This document shows, piece after piece, positions 43,526 to 53,167 of a DNA stretch of 64,000 bases; the stretch's first letter is position 1; every line of letters begins with the position of its first letter. The stretch comes from Leptospira chreensis (GTDB taxonomy: Bacteria; Spirochaetota; Leptospiria; Leptospirales; Leptospiraceae), in assembly GCF_016919165.1 (NCBI RefSeq), contig NZ_JAFFPS010000064.1:75686-139685 (forward strand). The letters are read 5' to 3'. The translations under genes were made by a program, and so were the position numbers. Under the pieces are notes generated by a model. The model did no database searches. It saw only the letters and a list, made by a program, of their open reading frames with translations, and was not told the DNA's origin.

Positions 43526-45077
43526 AAATGAAACCATTCGAGATTTTTCCATAGAGAAAGAAAGGAATGCCATTCGTTTGGCACTAAACTCTATCGAAAA
43601 AGTATTACCTTTTACAATTCCCATCTCGATCGGGAACACGCAGAAGTTTTCAACAAATCATTTTGTCCACAAAAACCCTTGGTCTCCAGAGATCGTCGTC
43701 TCGAAGGTTTCTCTTTCCAATGCTTTGGATTTAGAAGAAGCCATCAAAATTTCCAAAAAAAGAGGGAACCTTTGGAAAGAACGTCCACAAGAAGAACGCT
43801 CCGCCTTACTCATGAAAGTCGCAGAAAAGTTAGTGAGTAAAAAAGATTGGATCCTCTCTGTTTGCATTTGGGAAACAGGAAAACATATCACGGAAGCAGA
43901 AATTGAATTTGCGGAAGCCGTCGACTTTTGTCGTTATTATGCAGCCGTTGCCAATGATCAAATGTTACCAAAAAATATAAATCTCTTAGGTGAAGACAAT
44001 TTATATTATTACCAACCAAAAGGGATTGTGGCTTCCATCTCTCCTTGGAATTTTCCTATGGCAATTTTTACCGGAATGTGTGCTGCCCCTCTGGTCACGG
44101 GCAACGTTGTCCTAACAAAGCCAGCGGAAGAAACTTCGGCTACGGCTTACGAGATCACAAAATGTTTTTGGGAAGCAGGAATACCCAAAGAAGTGTTTCA
44201 TTTTTTACCAGGTCTTGGTTCCGAAATTGGGGAAGCAATGGTAACCCACTCGGAGGTTTCGGTTATCAATTTCACAGGATCCAGAGATGTGGGACTTTCC
44301 ATTGTAAGACTAGCGTCCCAGATTTCCCCCGGACAACGCAGCATAAAAAAAGTCATCTGCGAGTTAGGTGGTAAAAATGCGATGGTTGTGGATGCTGATG
44401 CCGACTTAGATGTGGCCGTCCAGGCCATCCTTTCTTCTGCCTTTGGATTCCAAGGCCAAAAATGCAGTGCTCTCTCTCGGCTTTATGTACATAACGATTG
44501 TTTCAAGAAACTAAAAGAAAGATTAATGGCAAGTATGGAAGATTTACTGGTTGGTTCTCCTTTAGATTTTGAAAATCGAATTGGACCTGTCATCCACGAA
44601 GAGAGTTATTTACGACTCCTTCGTTTGCAAAAGGAAAATGAAAGTTTTTTAACAGGAATTACTACCCAATACCCAAAAGATGGGTTTTATATTCCACCAA
44701 GCTTATACGAACCACCTCCCGACTCATCCATGTGGAGTTCTGAAATTTTTGGACCACTACTCTCGATGAAAAAGATTTCTAGTTTCCAAGAAGGAATCGA
44801 ATTAGCCAACGACTCCGACTATGCTCTGACGTGCGGAGTCATCTCCCGAAATCCCAAACATGTGCAGGAAGCAAAATTAAAAATAGATGCCGGGAATTTA
44901 TATATCAACCGCGGAATCACGGGAGCTATAGTCAATAGACAACCGTTTGGTGGAGGAAAGTTATCGGGAACCGGTGCGAAAGCAGGAGGTCCCGATTATT
45001 TACATCTTTTTGTAGAAGGAAAAACGTTTACGGAAAACACAATGCGCCAAGGTTTCTCTCGCGATACAATTCAATAA
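43515..45077 (+). CDS. pruA: L-glutamate gamma-semialdehyde (P5C) dehydrogenase
   Basis: NAD-dependent aldehyde dehydrogenase producing glutamate, 520 residues. [15 protein letters not shown] begins the cofactor site, the general base is E283 in ICELGGKN, and the catalytic cysteine is C317 in [30 protein letters not shown] near the C terminus is the P5CDH signature. It overlaps the proline dehydrogenase gene by 11 bases, so the two steps fused in PutA are encoded as coupled separate proteins. Confidence 0.95.
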   Translation: MEFKNETIRDFSIEKERNAIRLALNSIEKVLPFTIPISIGNTQKFSTNHFVHKNPWSPEIVVSKVSLSNALDLEEAIKISKKRGNLWKERPQEERSALLMKVAEKLVSKKDWILSVCIWETGKHITEAEIEFAEAVDFCRYYAAVANDQMLPKNINLLGEDNLYYYQPKGIVASISPWNFPMAIFTGMCAAPLVTGNVVLTKPAEETSATAYEITKCFWEAGIPKEVFHFLPGLGSEIGEAMVTHSEVSVINFTGSRDVGLSIVRLASQISPGQRSIKKVICELGGKNAMVVDADADLDVAVQAILSSAFGFQGQKCSALSRLYVHNDCFKKLKERLMASMEDLLVGSPLDFENRIGPVIHEESYLRLLRLQKENESFLTGITTQYPKDGFYIPPSLYEPPPDSSMWSSEIFGPLLSMKKISSFQEGIELANDSDYALTCGVISRNPKHVQEAKLKIDAGNLYINRGITGAIVNRQPFGGGKLSGTGAKAGGPDYLHLFVEGKTFTENTMRQGFSRDTIQ

Positions 45078-45104
45078 AGATTTTTGTCAGTATAGAAATC
45101 TTTA
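45075..45104. terminator. Bidirectional hairpin between convergent genes
   Basis: TAAAGATTT (45075-45083, including the stop codon) and AAATCTTTA (45096-45104) pair perfectly over 12 bases. It sits between the P5C dehydrogenase stop and the end of the convergent MBL gene at 45125. AT-rich and without a long T-run. Confidence 0.5.
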
Positions 45105-45124
45105 AAACATAATCGACAAACCGG

Positions 45125-46075
45125 TTACTTTCCAGAAACAGAAATTCGTTCTTGGTGGCCTGGATACACAAACTTAAGTTTGTGAGTGTTTTCCAGTCCT
45201 TTTAAAAAATCCAAACTTTTACGATTGAGTTTGTGATCCGAGGTAAAGGCCCCCGGAGTGACACCTTCTTTCCAACCCCAACTCGTATGGGAAGTATCCC
45301 CGAGGACCAAATGAGCCCCATCTTTTGTTGGAATGAAAAATGCCAAACTTCCGGGTGTATGCCCCGGAACAGAAAGTATATAGAAACTCTCGTCCCCAAA
45401 AAAATCCAAAACAGTAATTTGGTCTTTATCTTTACCAAAATCAAATTGGATTAAATTCGGATTTTCTCCTAACAAACGATTGGTGGAACCTTGGACAAAT
45501 AAATTGATAAAATATTTACTCGTGACTTCTCCAGGCCCGACATACAAAGGAATCGAGTTATCTAACTCTGAAGCTCCGAGTGTATGATCCAAATGTAAGT
45601 GAGTCAGAAAGACTCCCTTTACATCGATTTTGTTTTGATGCAAATAGGCTTTGGTTGTTTGATAGACTTGCATTTTTGAAAAATGCATCTGAGATTCCAC
45701 TATAGAACTGATGGGTAGGGCATCCTTACCTTTGGTAAAACTTTCCCCCACACCGGAATCAATCATAAAGGTTCCAAATTTCGGATGTTTGACGAGATAG
45801 AAATAAATGGAGATGGGTTCCTGACGATCCTTTAAACCAGCTGCTTTTGCTTTAGGATCATCCAAATCCAAAAGTCCGGCAAGAGATGTTTCCCAATCCG
45901 CCACTTTGACAACTTGGAATTCGACCCAGTGTTTCGGTTTCGGTTTCGGGGAAAGAGGGATTTGCCCCGTCCCCTTGTCTGAAAAAAAGGGTTTTACTTG
46001 GTGCGATGTTATCTGACAAGAAAGGGCGAAAAGACAAAGTATAAACAGTACGATAAAGTTCATCCGAAAAAACAT
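45125..46075 (-). CDS. MBL-fold metallohydrolase lipoprotein
   Basis: A 316-residue protein with signal MNFIVLFILCLFALSC and lipobox LSC-Q. The metallo-beta-lactamase motif THLHLDHTLG is intact, with further ligands in VPGHTPGSLAFF, LVLGDTSH and the final VYPGHQERIS. The arrangement resembles N-acyl-homoserine lactonases (AiiA-like), but quorum quenching is only a possibility. Lipid anchoring would place it in the periplasm or at the surface. GGTGG lies five bases before ATG 46075. Confidence 0.88.
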   Translation of the reverse strand: MFFRMNFIVLFILCLFALSCQITSHQVKPFFSDKGTGQIPLSPKPKPKHWVEFQVVKVADWETSLAGLLDLDDPKAKAAGLKDRQEPISIYFYLVKHPKFGTFMIDSGVGESFTKGKDALPISSIVESQMHFSKMQVYQTTKAYLHQNKIDVKGVFLTHLHLDHTLGASELDNSIPLYVGPGEVTSKYFINLFVQGSTNRLLGENPNLIQFDFGKDKDQITVLDFFGDESFYILSVPGHTPGSLAFFIPTKDGAHLVLGDTSHTSWGWKEGVTPGAFTSDHKLNRKSLDFLKGLENTHKLKFVYPGHQERISVSGK

Positions 46076-46323
46076 AAAACCACCACCTTCTCTAAAACTA
46101 AGTCGAATGAATCCATTTTAGCAGTCACTCTAAAAATTGAGGATTCGTTCCGCATCCTTAAAAAGGAACTTACAATCAAACGAAAGGATCAAAAAAAGTT
46201 TTCACTTCCCGCGAGTAGATCTTAGAAAATTTTTCTGGAATTTACAAACGAAAAAGGAAATAATTTATTGCAAATTGATTTCAGATATCCGCTAAATAAA
46301 CCACTTTGTAAAGCCAAACAACC

Positions 46324-47727
46324 ATGCGAAAATTCAGTGTTCCCATTTTACTTACATTTTATTTTTGTAATTCTTGTTTCTATCATCCTTTGTGGAAACC
46401 CTATTTTTTCCCAGAGAAGGATCCTCTTTCTAAACTCCAATTACAATTTGCTTCCGCTATATTTCTCATACAACCAAGGATTTATTCTCTTTCCAAAACT
46501 TCTGGTGTGGAAGGCGAAACGATAGTCATTGGAGGTGTAAATTTTTCAGCAGAAGGTGCAGAAAACAGAGTGTTCTTTTCAGGTTCTGTCCAAGCAACCA
46601 TAGATAATACAAGTCCTTCAAGCTTAACAGTGAAAGTACCTTACGGTGCCAAATCAGGTCCCATCACAATTGAAAATAACAAAGGTTCTGCGCAGAGCTT
46701 TGATGCATTTACCGTGTATCGATATTTCCTTAACTTTTCTGTTGATGCCAATTCAGAATTATACTCACTCAATATGAATACCGGCGAAATTGTTGCTGCC
46801 ACGGGATCCCCTTATGCCCTCGCCACCAATTCTGCCAAATTTTCACCCAATGGAAAATTTGCCTTTTCTGGTGGATTCGGAATCACCTATATTTCTAGTT
46901 ATGCGACAAATCAAAACACGGGATTTTTGTCTTCATTCAACACCAATGCGGGTACCACAACAGTAGATCCTGTATTCTTTGCCTTTCATCCCTCAAACCA
47001 ATTCCTTTATGTATCAAGTAATAGTGGTAGTAGCATCGCAGCCTTTGGATTTGATTCCAACACAGGGATACTCACGAAAATTAATGACTATAACCAACCT
47101 TGCACTTGCAATCTTAACCATCTGGCAATCTCACCTGATGGAAAATATCTTTACGTAAATGGGAACGGTGGCACAGAACCTATCATCGGTTATTCGATTG
47201 ATCAAAACACGGGGGCATTGTCTAATTTGGCCGGTTCCCCATTTGCGACGGGGATCCCCAATCTCGAGGCACTGCTCATTGACTCCACATCCAACTACTT
47301 ATATTCGCTTTCATTGGCGAATGGCATTCTTGGCAGGCAAATTGATTCCGCCACAGGGAACCTAACAGTGATTCCAGGAAGTCCATTTACAGGAACCAGC
47401 GGAAATTTTCGAGCAGTGATGCATCCCTCTGGAAAGTATTTTTATACTGTGAATATTACAGGAGCATTACTGGCAAAACATGATATTTCTTTAGCGAATG
47501 GTTCCCTATCCTTGGCTAATTCGATTCTGAACTTTGGATCGAATTTACAATTTATTACTTTGGATCCCACAGGTACTTACTGTTTTGTCAGTAATATTGG
47601 ATCAAATAACTTTTATCAATTCAAAGTGGATGCAGAAACAGGATTACCAAGTCTAATGAACTCTGGGAATCCGTATCCAGCATCGGGAACTCCTAGTGTT
47701 CCCGAACCGTTTCGGGTGGCACAATGA
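46324..47727 (+). CDS. IPT/TIG plus beta-propeller lipoprotein
   Basis: A 467-residue lipoprotein: signal MRKFSVPILLTFYFCNSC. An IPT/TIG domain (about 60-140) has GETIVIGGVNFSAEGAENRV and VKVPYGAKSGPITIENNKG. It is followed by a seven-bladed-type propeller of repeats such as FHPSNQFLYVSSNSGSSIAA and SPDGKYLYVNGNGGTEPIIG, akin to the protein at 38138 but with another N terminus. Ligand unknown. The last 112 bases are read antisense as the end of the next gene. Confidence 0.85.
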   Translation: MRKFSVPILLTFYFCNSCFYHPLWKPYFFPEKDPLSKLQLQFASAIFLIQPRIYSLSKTSGVEGETIVIGGVNFSAEGAENRVFFSGSVQATIDNTSPSSLTVKVPYGAKSGPITIENNKGSAQSFDAFTVYRYFLNFSVDANSELYSLNMNTGEIVAATGSPYALATNSAKFSPNGKFAFSGGFGITYISSYATNQNTGFLSSFNTNAGTTTVDPVFFAFHPSNQFLYVSSNSGSSIAAFGFDSNTGILTKINDYNQPCTCNLNHLAISPDGKYLYVNGNGGTEPIIGYSIDQNTGALSNLAGSPFATGIPNLEALLIDSTSNYLYSLSLANGILGRQIDSATGNLTVIPGSPFTGTSGNFRAVMHPSGKYFYTVNITGALLAKHDISLANGSLSLANSILNFGSNLQFITLDPTGTYCFVSNIGSNNFYQFKVDAETGLPSLMNSGNPYPASGTPSVPEPFRVAQ

Positions 47728-48401
47728 TTCAAAATTTCAAATCGAAGTGTTGTGAATTCAGTATGAAAGTCCTTACGATTTCTTTCCGCCATGGCTTCTT
47801 TGTGTTCTAAACCATCCTTTGTAGGTTCTAGGCCGTGGACCATCTGGATCATTTCATGTTCCGAATTCCAAATACTAAAAGTCAAAAAATTTCGAAACGG
47901 TCGGAAGGCAGCAAAAGCAAATCTTTGCGAAGGATGATCCCTGACTTGTTTTTCCACAGGCCTTCCCCATTTTGTAAATCGAAATAGTTGAGAAATTTTC
48001 AATCGAGCGAGAGTGATGGCAACCATTGGTGTATCTTCTTTCGATGGTTTGGGATAGAGGACGGCTGAATCTAATTCACTAATTTTCCCCCACCTCCGAT
48101 ACAATCGCAATCGCATCTGCCAAGAAGAATGAATAGGATGGTTCCTAGAAAGATTCAGAAACTGATCCAGATCTTCTTCTGATTGCCAAAATGCGATCAA
48201 AGCAATCTGCGATAGATGGTAACGTTTTTTAGAAAAGAGAGAAGCACCTAATTGCATGGGCACCAAGGATTCGGAATGGATCAGTCCTTTTGTTTTCTTT
48301 TTCTTTAAATAGAGAAACAAATAGAACGGAAGTTTATAGATAGGCACTTCAAAATAGTGAAAACTAAAAACTTCTTGTGCGGGGTTTTGTTTCTGTGACA
48401 T
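47616..48401 (-). CDS. CrtA-like (spheroidene monooxygenase family) protein
   Basis: A 261-residue soluble protein. It resembles the CrtA/spheroidene monooxygenase-like family in the block ITLARLKISQLFRFTKWGRP, FAAFRPFRNFLTFSIWNSEHEM and the following RNRKDFHTEFTTLRFEIL. No carotenoid genes are nearby, so the true reaction is unclear; weak antibiotic-biosynthesis-monooxygenase folds look similar. The last 37 residues (from NHCATRNG) are encoded antisense to the propeller gene and lie beyond the family homology, suggesting a lost stop codon. ATG 48401. Confidence 0.6.
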   Translation of the reverse strand: MSQKQNPAQEVFSFHYFEVPIYKLPFYLFLYLKKKKTKGLIHSESLVPMQLGASLFSKKRYHLSQIALIAFWQSEEDLDQFLNLSRNHPIHSSWQMRLRLYRRWGKISELDSAVLYPKPSKEDTPMVAITLARLKISQLFRFTKWGRPVEKQVRDHPSQRFAFAAFRPFRNFLTFSIWNSEHEMIQMVHGLEPTKDGLEHKEAMAERNRKDFHTEFTTLRFEILNHCATRNGSGTLGVPDAGYGFPEFIRLGNPVSASTLN

Positions 48402-48415
48402 TGATCTTCTATTTT

Positions 48416-49219
48416 ATGAATGAAAATTCTTTATTACTTGCTGTTCTAACTTTTGGATACGGTCTGGCACCTTTTTTTACCAATCGTTTCTTTTTAAAAA
48501 ATTCAAAAATATATTCCGTATTTCACTTCATTTCCTTCCTTTTGATCCTTTTAGCAATCTTTTTTAGAATCCCCAAATTAACCGTGGTCTGGCCTATATT
48601 TTGTGGATTGGGATTGGTTTTATTCTGTAAAATACAAAAGACAAATTTCAAACAATTACAGACTTGGATTGGATTTTTACCCTTTGGATTTAGCCTTCTT
48701 TCTTCCCTTTGGTTTTATTGTGGGCAAAACGAATGCCATCTTCTTGGTTATAACGAAACTTGGAGTTACTACGCAGCCATTCACGGTTGTTTTATCGGTT
48801 GGTTATTTTTATCAGGGATCATCAGTGTTTCGAATCATCCAGAAGGATCCAAAAAAACTTTAATCGAATCTCTAGGAATTGTAATTCTATTTCTCCTCAT
48901 CGCATTGGGTATTTATGGAAATCCCATTTTAAAAAAAATCGCAGTGGTTGGATTTTCGTTTCTAGTACCTTACACTCTCTGGGTGGCAACAAAGGAAATT
49001 AGAAATCAAAACAGGGTTTCCTTAATTCTTGCCAACTGCAGTCGACTATTCCTCTGTTTTACCTTTCTCTTGGCACTGGTTCACGAATTCTATATTGGTT
49101 TTCCTAAGTTTATTTATGGATATCCCCTTATGGTCATCCTTCATGGAGGCATCAATGCCTTCCTTGTGATTCCTTGTTTTTTATTTTCCCTTTTATTCGC
49201 TAAAGAAGAATCAACATAA
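48416..49219 (+). CDS. YndJ-like polytopic membrane protein
   Basis: A 267-residue membrane protein with about eight hydrophobic segments. The late HGGINAFLVIP and the pattern LTFGYGLAPFFTNRFFL recall YndJ-family proteins, whose function is unknown. I assign the family with reservation. ATG 48416 is preferred over a TTG at 48377 that would lie inside the divergent CrtA-like gene. The two genes share a 14-base divergent spacer. Confidence 0.65.
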   Translation: MNENSLLLAVLTFGYGLAPFFTNRFFLKNSKIYSVFHFISFLLILLAIFFRIPKLTVVWPIFCGLGLVLFCKIQKTNFKQLQTWIGFLPFGFSLLSSLWFYCGQNECHLLGYNETWSYYAAIHGCFIGWLFLSGIISVSNHPEGSKKTLIESLGIVILFLLIALGIYGNPILKKIAVVGFSFLVPYTLWVATKEIRNQNRVSLILANCSRLFLCFTFLLALVHEFYIGFPKFIYGYPLMVILHGGINAFLVIPCFLFSLLFAKEEST

Positions 49220-49431
49220 AATTCTCAGAACAGAGTCACCGAAAGAGATAGAAGAGGAAAACCCTAGTAACCGATTCCTTTCTCACTCCTCTTTACTTCT
49301 CGTAAATATTTCGATTTTGCTTGCAAAAGTAAAATATGTTCTTAATGTAGCATTTCTCAATTTGCAGGTTACGTTTTGTACGCAAATGAAAAATAGATAA
49401 GTGAACAATGTGCGGGATTTAAATTGAATGT

Positions 49432-50595
49432 ATGAAACATAAAACCATACTCTTTTTGCTTTTTAGCGTCACTCTTTATGCGGAAACCATAGCACAAGAA
49501 ACTCCAAAAGGTAAAAACCAAAAGAAAGGTGCCAATCTTCCCTCCGTAAAAGCGGAAGTAGAAGCATCGCCAACAGTTCCCAATGAAAATGTTGTGACTA
49601 TTACGCAATATGCAGCCAACGAAAATAACTTCCGAGGGATCAGTGTCTACGGAGATCGATTTGCCAGACGAAACAATACTGAGTATAAATCTATACCGGA
49701 TGCATGGTTTCTAACAACGGAACTTGCCTTCAACACCGGAGACAAAAAATTTAGTTCCAATATGCTCTTCTTTAATCCCATCGTGGGAAGGACAAACAGG
49801 GACAATGATTATTATTACCAAGATAAACCTGGCGGTGATAACCAAACACAAACGGTTGCCCATTCCCTCTCCACAGGAAGTTTAGGTTATGATCCCAATC
49901 ATATCAAAAAACGAGCCGAGAAAAATGCCTTAGGGGATTCTGCGCTCGGAGAATTTTATTTCAATTGGGAAAATCGCGCCGGATCGTTCTCTACTGGACT
50001 ATATGTACTCATCAATGTAGGTGATAATTCAAGATTTGCCACTTCCGATTATGCTTTTATTTGGCGTACGGCATTTTTAAAGTATATTAACCCCACCATT
50101 TCCACTTTCTATAAATTCACTTCCGAATTCAGCGGTTATGGAACAGGGAGTGTTTATTCCAATTTATCTTTTTCTCATAAATTTTTAGTGACTGAAAATT
50201 TTCAAATCACACCCGCCACTCATATTGGTTACCAATATGTAAATGATTATGCACTACAACGCAGAGGGATTTCTGACATTAACACTAGTTTAAAACTGAG
50301 TTATTTAGGTTTTTTTGTGAAAGGAATTCATATATATCGTCCCGACACTTACCTTTGGGACAATGCCATTTTTAATCCACAAACAGGAGTGATTATTTCA
50401 GACAATAATCAAAATGACCAAAGAATCACAGATCCTTCAAAACGATATGGATTAGAAAATCAAATCACTATTGATGCCATTAAAAACCTACCCATCGATG
50501 GGGACTTACGACAAAAACTTGTCTATCGATACCAACAACAAGACTTCGTTAAAAATACCTTTGTGATCCAAATCGGATATACTATGAAATTTTAA
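49432..50595 (+). CDS. Predicted outer-membrane porin-like protein
   Basis: A 387-residue exported protein (signal KTILFLLFSVTLYAETIAQ). After a Lys/Pro-rich linker it has regular amphipathic strands such as GEFYFNWENRAGSFSTGLYV and YSNLSFSHKFLVTENFQI, and a C-terminal strand ending VIQIGYTMKF with terminal Phe, the classical beta-barrel assembly signal. No named family. It starts 43 bases before the chemoreceptor gene on the same strand, which hints that it admits or concentrates the sensed ligand. Confidence 0.78.
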   Translation: MKHKTILFLLFSVTLYAETIAQETPKGKNQKKGANLPSVKAEVEASPTVPNENVVTITQYAANENNFRGISVYGDRFARRNNTEYKSIPDAWFLTTELAFNTGDKKFSSNMLFFNPIVGRTNRDNDYYYQDKPGGDNQTQTVAHSLSTGSLGYDPNHIKKRAEKNALGDSALGEFYFNWENRAGSFSTGLYVLINVGDNSRFATSDYAFIWRTAFLKYINPTISTFYKFTSEFSGYGTGSVYSNLSFSHKFLVTENFQITPATHIGYQYVNDYALQRRGISDINTSLKLSYLGFFVKGIHIYRPDTYLWDNAIFNPQTGVIISDNNQNDQRITDPSKRYGLENQITIDAIKNLPIDGDLRQKLVYRYQQQDFVKNTFVIQIGYTMKF

Positions 50596-50638
50596 TTCCA
50601 TTCAAAAACACCCATCAATAAACTAAAGGATAATTACA

Positions 50639-52543
50639 ATGAAAGAAAACATGCGTTCCATTTTCAGAACTGTCTTCATTACAATCACACTGGCAATGAT
50701 CTCTCTCGTCATCTTTACTATGCAATTAAGAAAAGCTTCGGAAATTGTAGCGGACGCTACAATTTCTAGATACGAATCCTATTTGCTAGCAGATGAATTA
50801 CGCCAAAGTTCCGATGACTTAACAAGGCTTGCTCGAACTTACGTAATTTCCGGTGGAGATCCCAAATGGGAAAATCAATACTTCGACATTCTTGATATTA
50901 GAAATGGTAAAAAACCAAGACCCACTCAATATGAAAATATTTATTGGGATTTCGTTGCCGCCGGTGAATTAACCCCTCGCCCAGCTTCTAAAGCCATTGC
51001 ACTCCTGGATTTAATGAAAGAAAAAGGTTTCTCTGATAAAGAATTGGCAAAATTAGATGAAGCAAAAGTAAAATCGGATGCATTAGTCAAAACAGAAACC
51101 ATCGCCATGAATATGGTAAAGGGTTTATATGCAGATGCTTCGGGGAACTTTGTTCTAAAGAAAAACCCTGACTTAGCAGAGGCACGCAGATTGATGCATA
51201 ATGATGAATATCATAAAAACAAAGCAACAATCATGAAACCAGTTTCCGAGTTCTTTGATCTTCTAAACCAAAGAACCCAATCCAAAGTTGACGAAGCCAT
51301 TTCTAGTCAAAATTTTTGGAATACTGTGGTTATCATTTTCGTTTTCATTACACTTTGTATCTTAACTTATGCAGGTTATGAAATACGATTACTATTTAAG
51401 TATCTTGGCGGAGAACCTGCTTATGCAAATGCTATCGTTGCAGAAGTTGCAGCAGGAAATTTAAATGTAAAGATCCAAACACTTCCTAAAGATAAAATGA
51501 GTATGTTATTTTCGATCAAAGGTATGGTCGATCGTCTCCAAACTATGATTAGTGAAACGCAAGACGTAGTTGATGCTGCTGGAAAAGGAAATTTAAAAAC
51601 AAGAGTTTCCCTAGAGGACAAACAAGGTTTTGCAAAAGACTTAGGTGGTAGTGTTAATTTATTAGCGAACACAAGCTCCAATATCATTGATGATGTGAAT
51701 CAAGTATTGATTGCAATGGCTGAAGGTGACTTAACTCACAGAGTTTCTTTAAACTACCTTGGTGATTTTGAAACATTAGCAAATTCTCTAAATAACGCAT
51801 TAGAAAAACTATCATTAGCTTTATCGGAAGTCAGAAGTTCCGCTGTGGTAATCTCACAAGCTTCAAGCCAAATATCCTCTACTTCCCTTTCTCTAGCGGA
51901 AGCCACCTCGGAACAAGCTTCTAGTATTGAACAAACCACGGCAGCTGTGGAAGAAATGTCCGCCTCAATCACACAAACAAATCAAAATGCAAAAAATACT
52001 GATGGAATTGCTAAAAAATCAGCAGATGATGCATCCAGAGGTGGTGAATCGGTGAATGCGACGGTTTTAGCAATGTCAAAAATTGCTGAAAAAATTGGCA
52101 TCATCAATGAAATCTCAGGACAAACCAACTTACTTGCATTAAATGCTGCGATCGAAGCGGCACGGGCAGGAGAACAAGGAATGGGATTTGCTGTGGTCGC
52201 TTCAGAAGTCGGTAAGTTAGCAGAGAGAAGTCAAGCTGCTGCGAAAGAAATCAGTCATCTTACGAATGAAAGTTTAACCACAGCACAAGAAGCCGGATCG
52301 CTACTAAACGAAATTGTTCCTTCTATTAGTAAAACTGCTGATTTAGTCCAAGAAATTGCCTTCTCCTCGAAAGAACAGGCAATGGGTGTCCAACAAATCA
52401 CTGATGCAATGACTCAAGTGAATGAAAGTACACAAACGAATGCAGCAAGTTCCGAGGAATTATCTGCCACCGCCAATGAAATGAGCCGACAAGCAGAACA
52501 TTTAATGGTCTTGGTGGAACAGTTTCGATTCAAAATTGAATGA
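50639..52543 (+). CDS. Methyl-accepting chemotaxis protein
   Basis: A 634-residue chemoreceptor. One membrane segment near 10-28, a periplasmic helical domain of about 190 residues starting [20 protein letters not shown] and containing [19 protein letters not shown], a second membrane segment near 222-242, HAMP region, then a long coiled coil. The hairpin tip [20 protein letters not shown] and [20 protein letters not shown] are canonical for CheA/CheW coupling. The periplasmic domain recurs in the histidine kinase at 53168. Confidence 0.95.
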   Translation: MKENMRSIFRTVFITITLAMISLVIFTMQLRKASEIVADATISRYESYLLADELRQSSDDLTRLARTYVISGGDPKWENQYFDILDIRNGKKPRPTQYENIYWDFVAAGELTPRPASKAIALLDLMKEKGFSDKELAKLDEAKVKSDALVKTETIAMNMVKGLYADASGNFVLKKNPDLAEARRLMHNDEYHKNKATIMKPVSEFFDLLNQRTQSKVDEAISSQNFWNTVVIIFVFITLCILTYAGYEIRLLFKYLGGEPAYANAIVAEVAAGNLNVKIQTLPKDKMSMLFSIKGMVDRLQTMISETQDVVDAAGKGNLKTRVSLEDKQGFAKDLGGSVNLLANTSSNIIDDVNQVLIAMAEGDLTHRVSLNYLGDFETLANSLNNALEKLSLALSEVRSSAVVISQASSQISSTSLSLAEATSEQASSIEQTTAAVEEMSASITQTNQNAKNTDGIAKKSADDASRGGESVNATVLAMSKIAEKIGIINEISGQTNLLALNAAIEAARAGEQGMGFAVVASEVGKLAERSQAAAKEISHLTNESLTTAQEAGSLLNEIVPSISKTADLVQEIAFSSKEQAMGVQQITDAMTQVNESTQTNAASSEELSATANEMSRQAEHLMVLVEQFRFKIE

Positions 52544-52600
52544 GGATAGATGTATCTCTAGGTATTTCAAAAAAACAATGATGATTGCTATAAAAAAATT

Positions 52601-53047
52601 TCATAAACGAGCATCTAACTCGATTGCTTTTCGTTTCATGATTTTACGTAGGATAAAACCAACTAAAGTTACGATACCACCAACGATCACGGGCCACCAA
52701 GGTGCAGTGGTTCGTTGGAAGAAATCGTTGATGACCGCAGTTTGGATTGGATTTGCCGGATCATACAATACTTCCACCTTTTGGCCTTTTTTATATTTCT
52801 CAAAACTATGATTCCAAAACAACTTATCCAAAAATCTCACAGTCTGCCCTTTTTCCGTTTTAAAAACAACCCAAGCCTGACGATAGGGCTCTGTCACTTC
52901 CAAACCATAAACTTCCCCAACGGCTTTGTTGCCCTTAGCATCCAAGTCCTTTTCAATGGACAGATTGTAAAATCCATAAAGAAATAATACAATTCCAAAG
53001 GCATACAGAACAAAACCAACATAAGAAGCATTTCGGTAAGCATTCAT
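52601..53047 (-). CDS. DUF3592 membrane protein
   Basis: A 148-residue protein with membrane segments at about 8-26 and 118-135. Between them a small beta domain has GEVYGLEVTEPYRQAWVVFK, the DUF3592 pattern, and KKGQKVEVLYDPANPIQTAV, the typical closing strand. Function unknown. It lies in the opposite direction between the chemoreceptor and kinase genes. Confidence 0.82.
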   Translation of the reverse strand: MNAYRNASYVGFVLYAFGIVLFLYGFYNLSIEKDLDAKGNKAVGEVYGLEVTEPYRQAWVVFKTEKGQTVRFLDKLFWNHSFEKYKKGQKVEVLYDPANPIQTAVINDFFQRTTAPWWPVIVGGIVTLVGFILRKIMKRKAIELDARL

Positions 53048-53167
53048 AGGTTATAAAATTTAGTTAATAAATAATTTAAGTCAACTCATTATCTTTGCAT
53101 AAATGGAGCACTTCTGGTAAACTGAAACGGATGAATCATCTCAAACTAAAATTCCCGTTTATAAAAA

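Noticed and set aside
49316..49329. TTTTGC-TT-GCAAAA palindrome before the porin gene
   Set aside because: Short and AT-rich; expected by chance in this sequence, no promoter around it.
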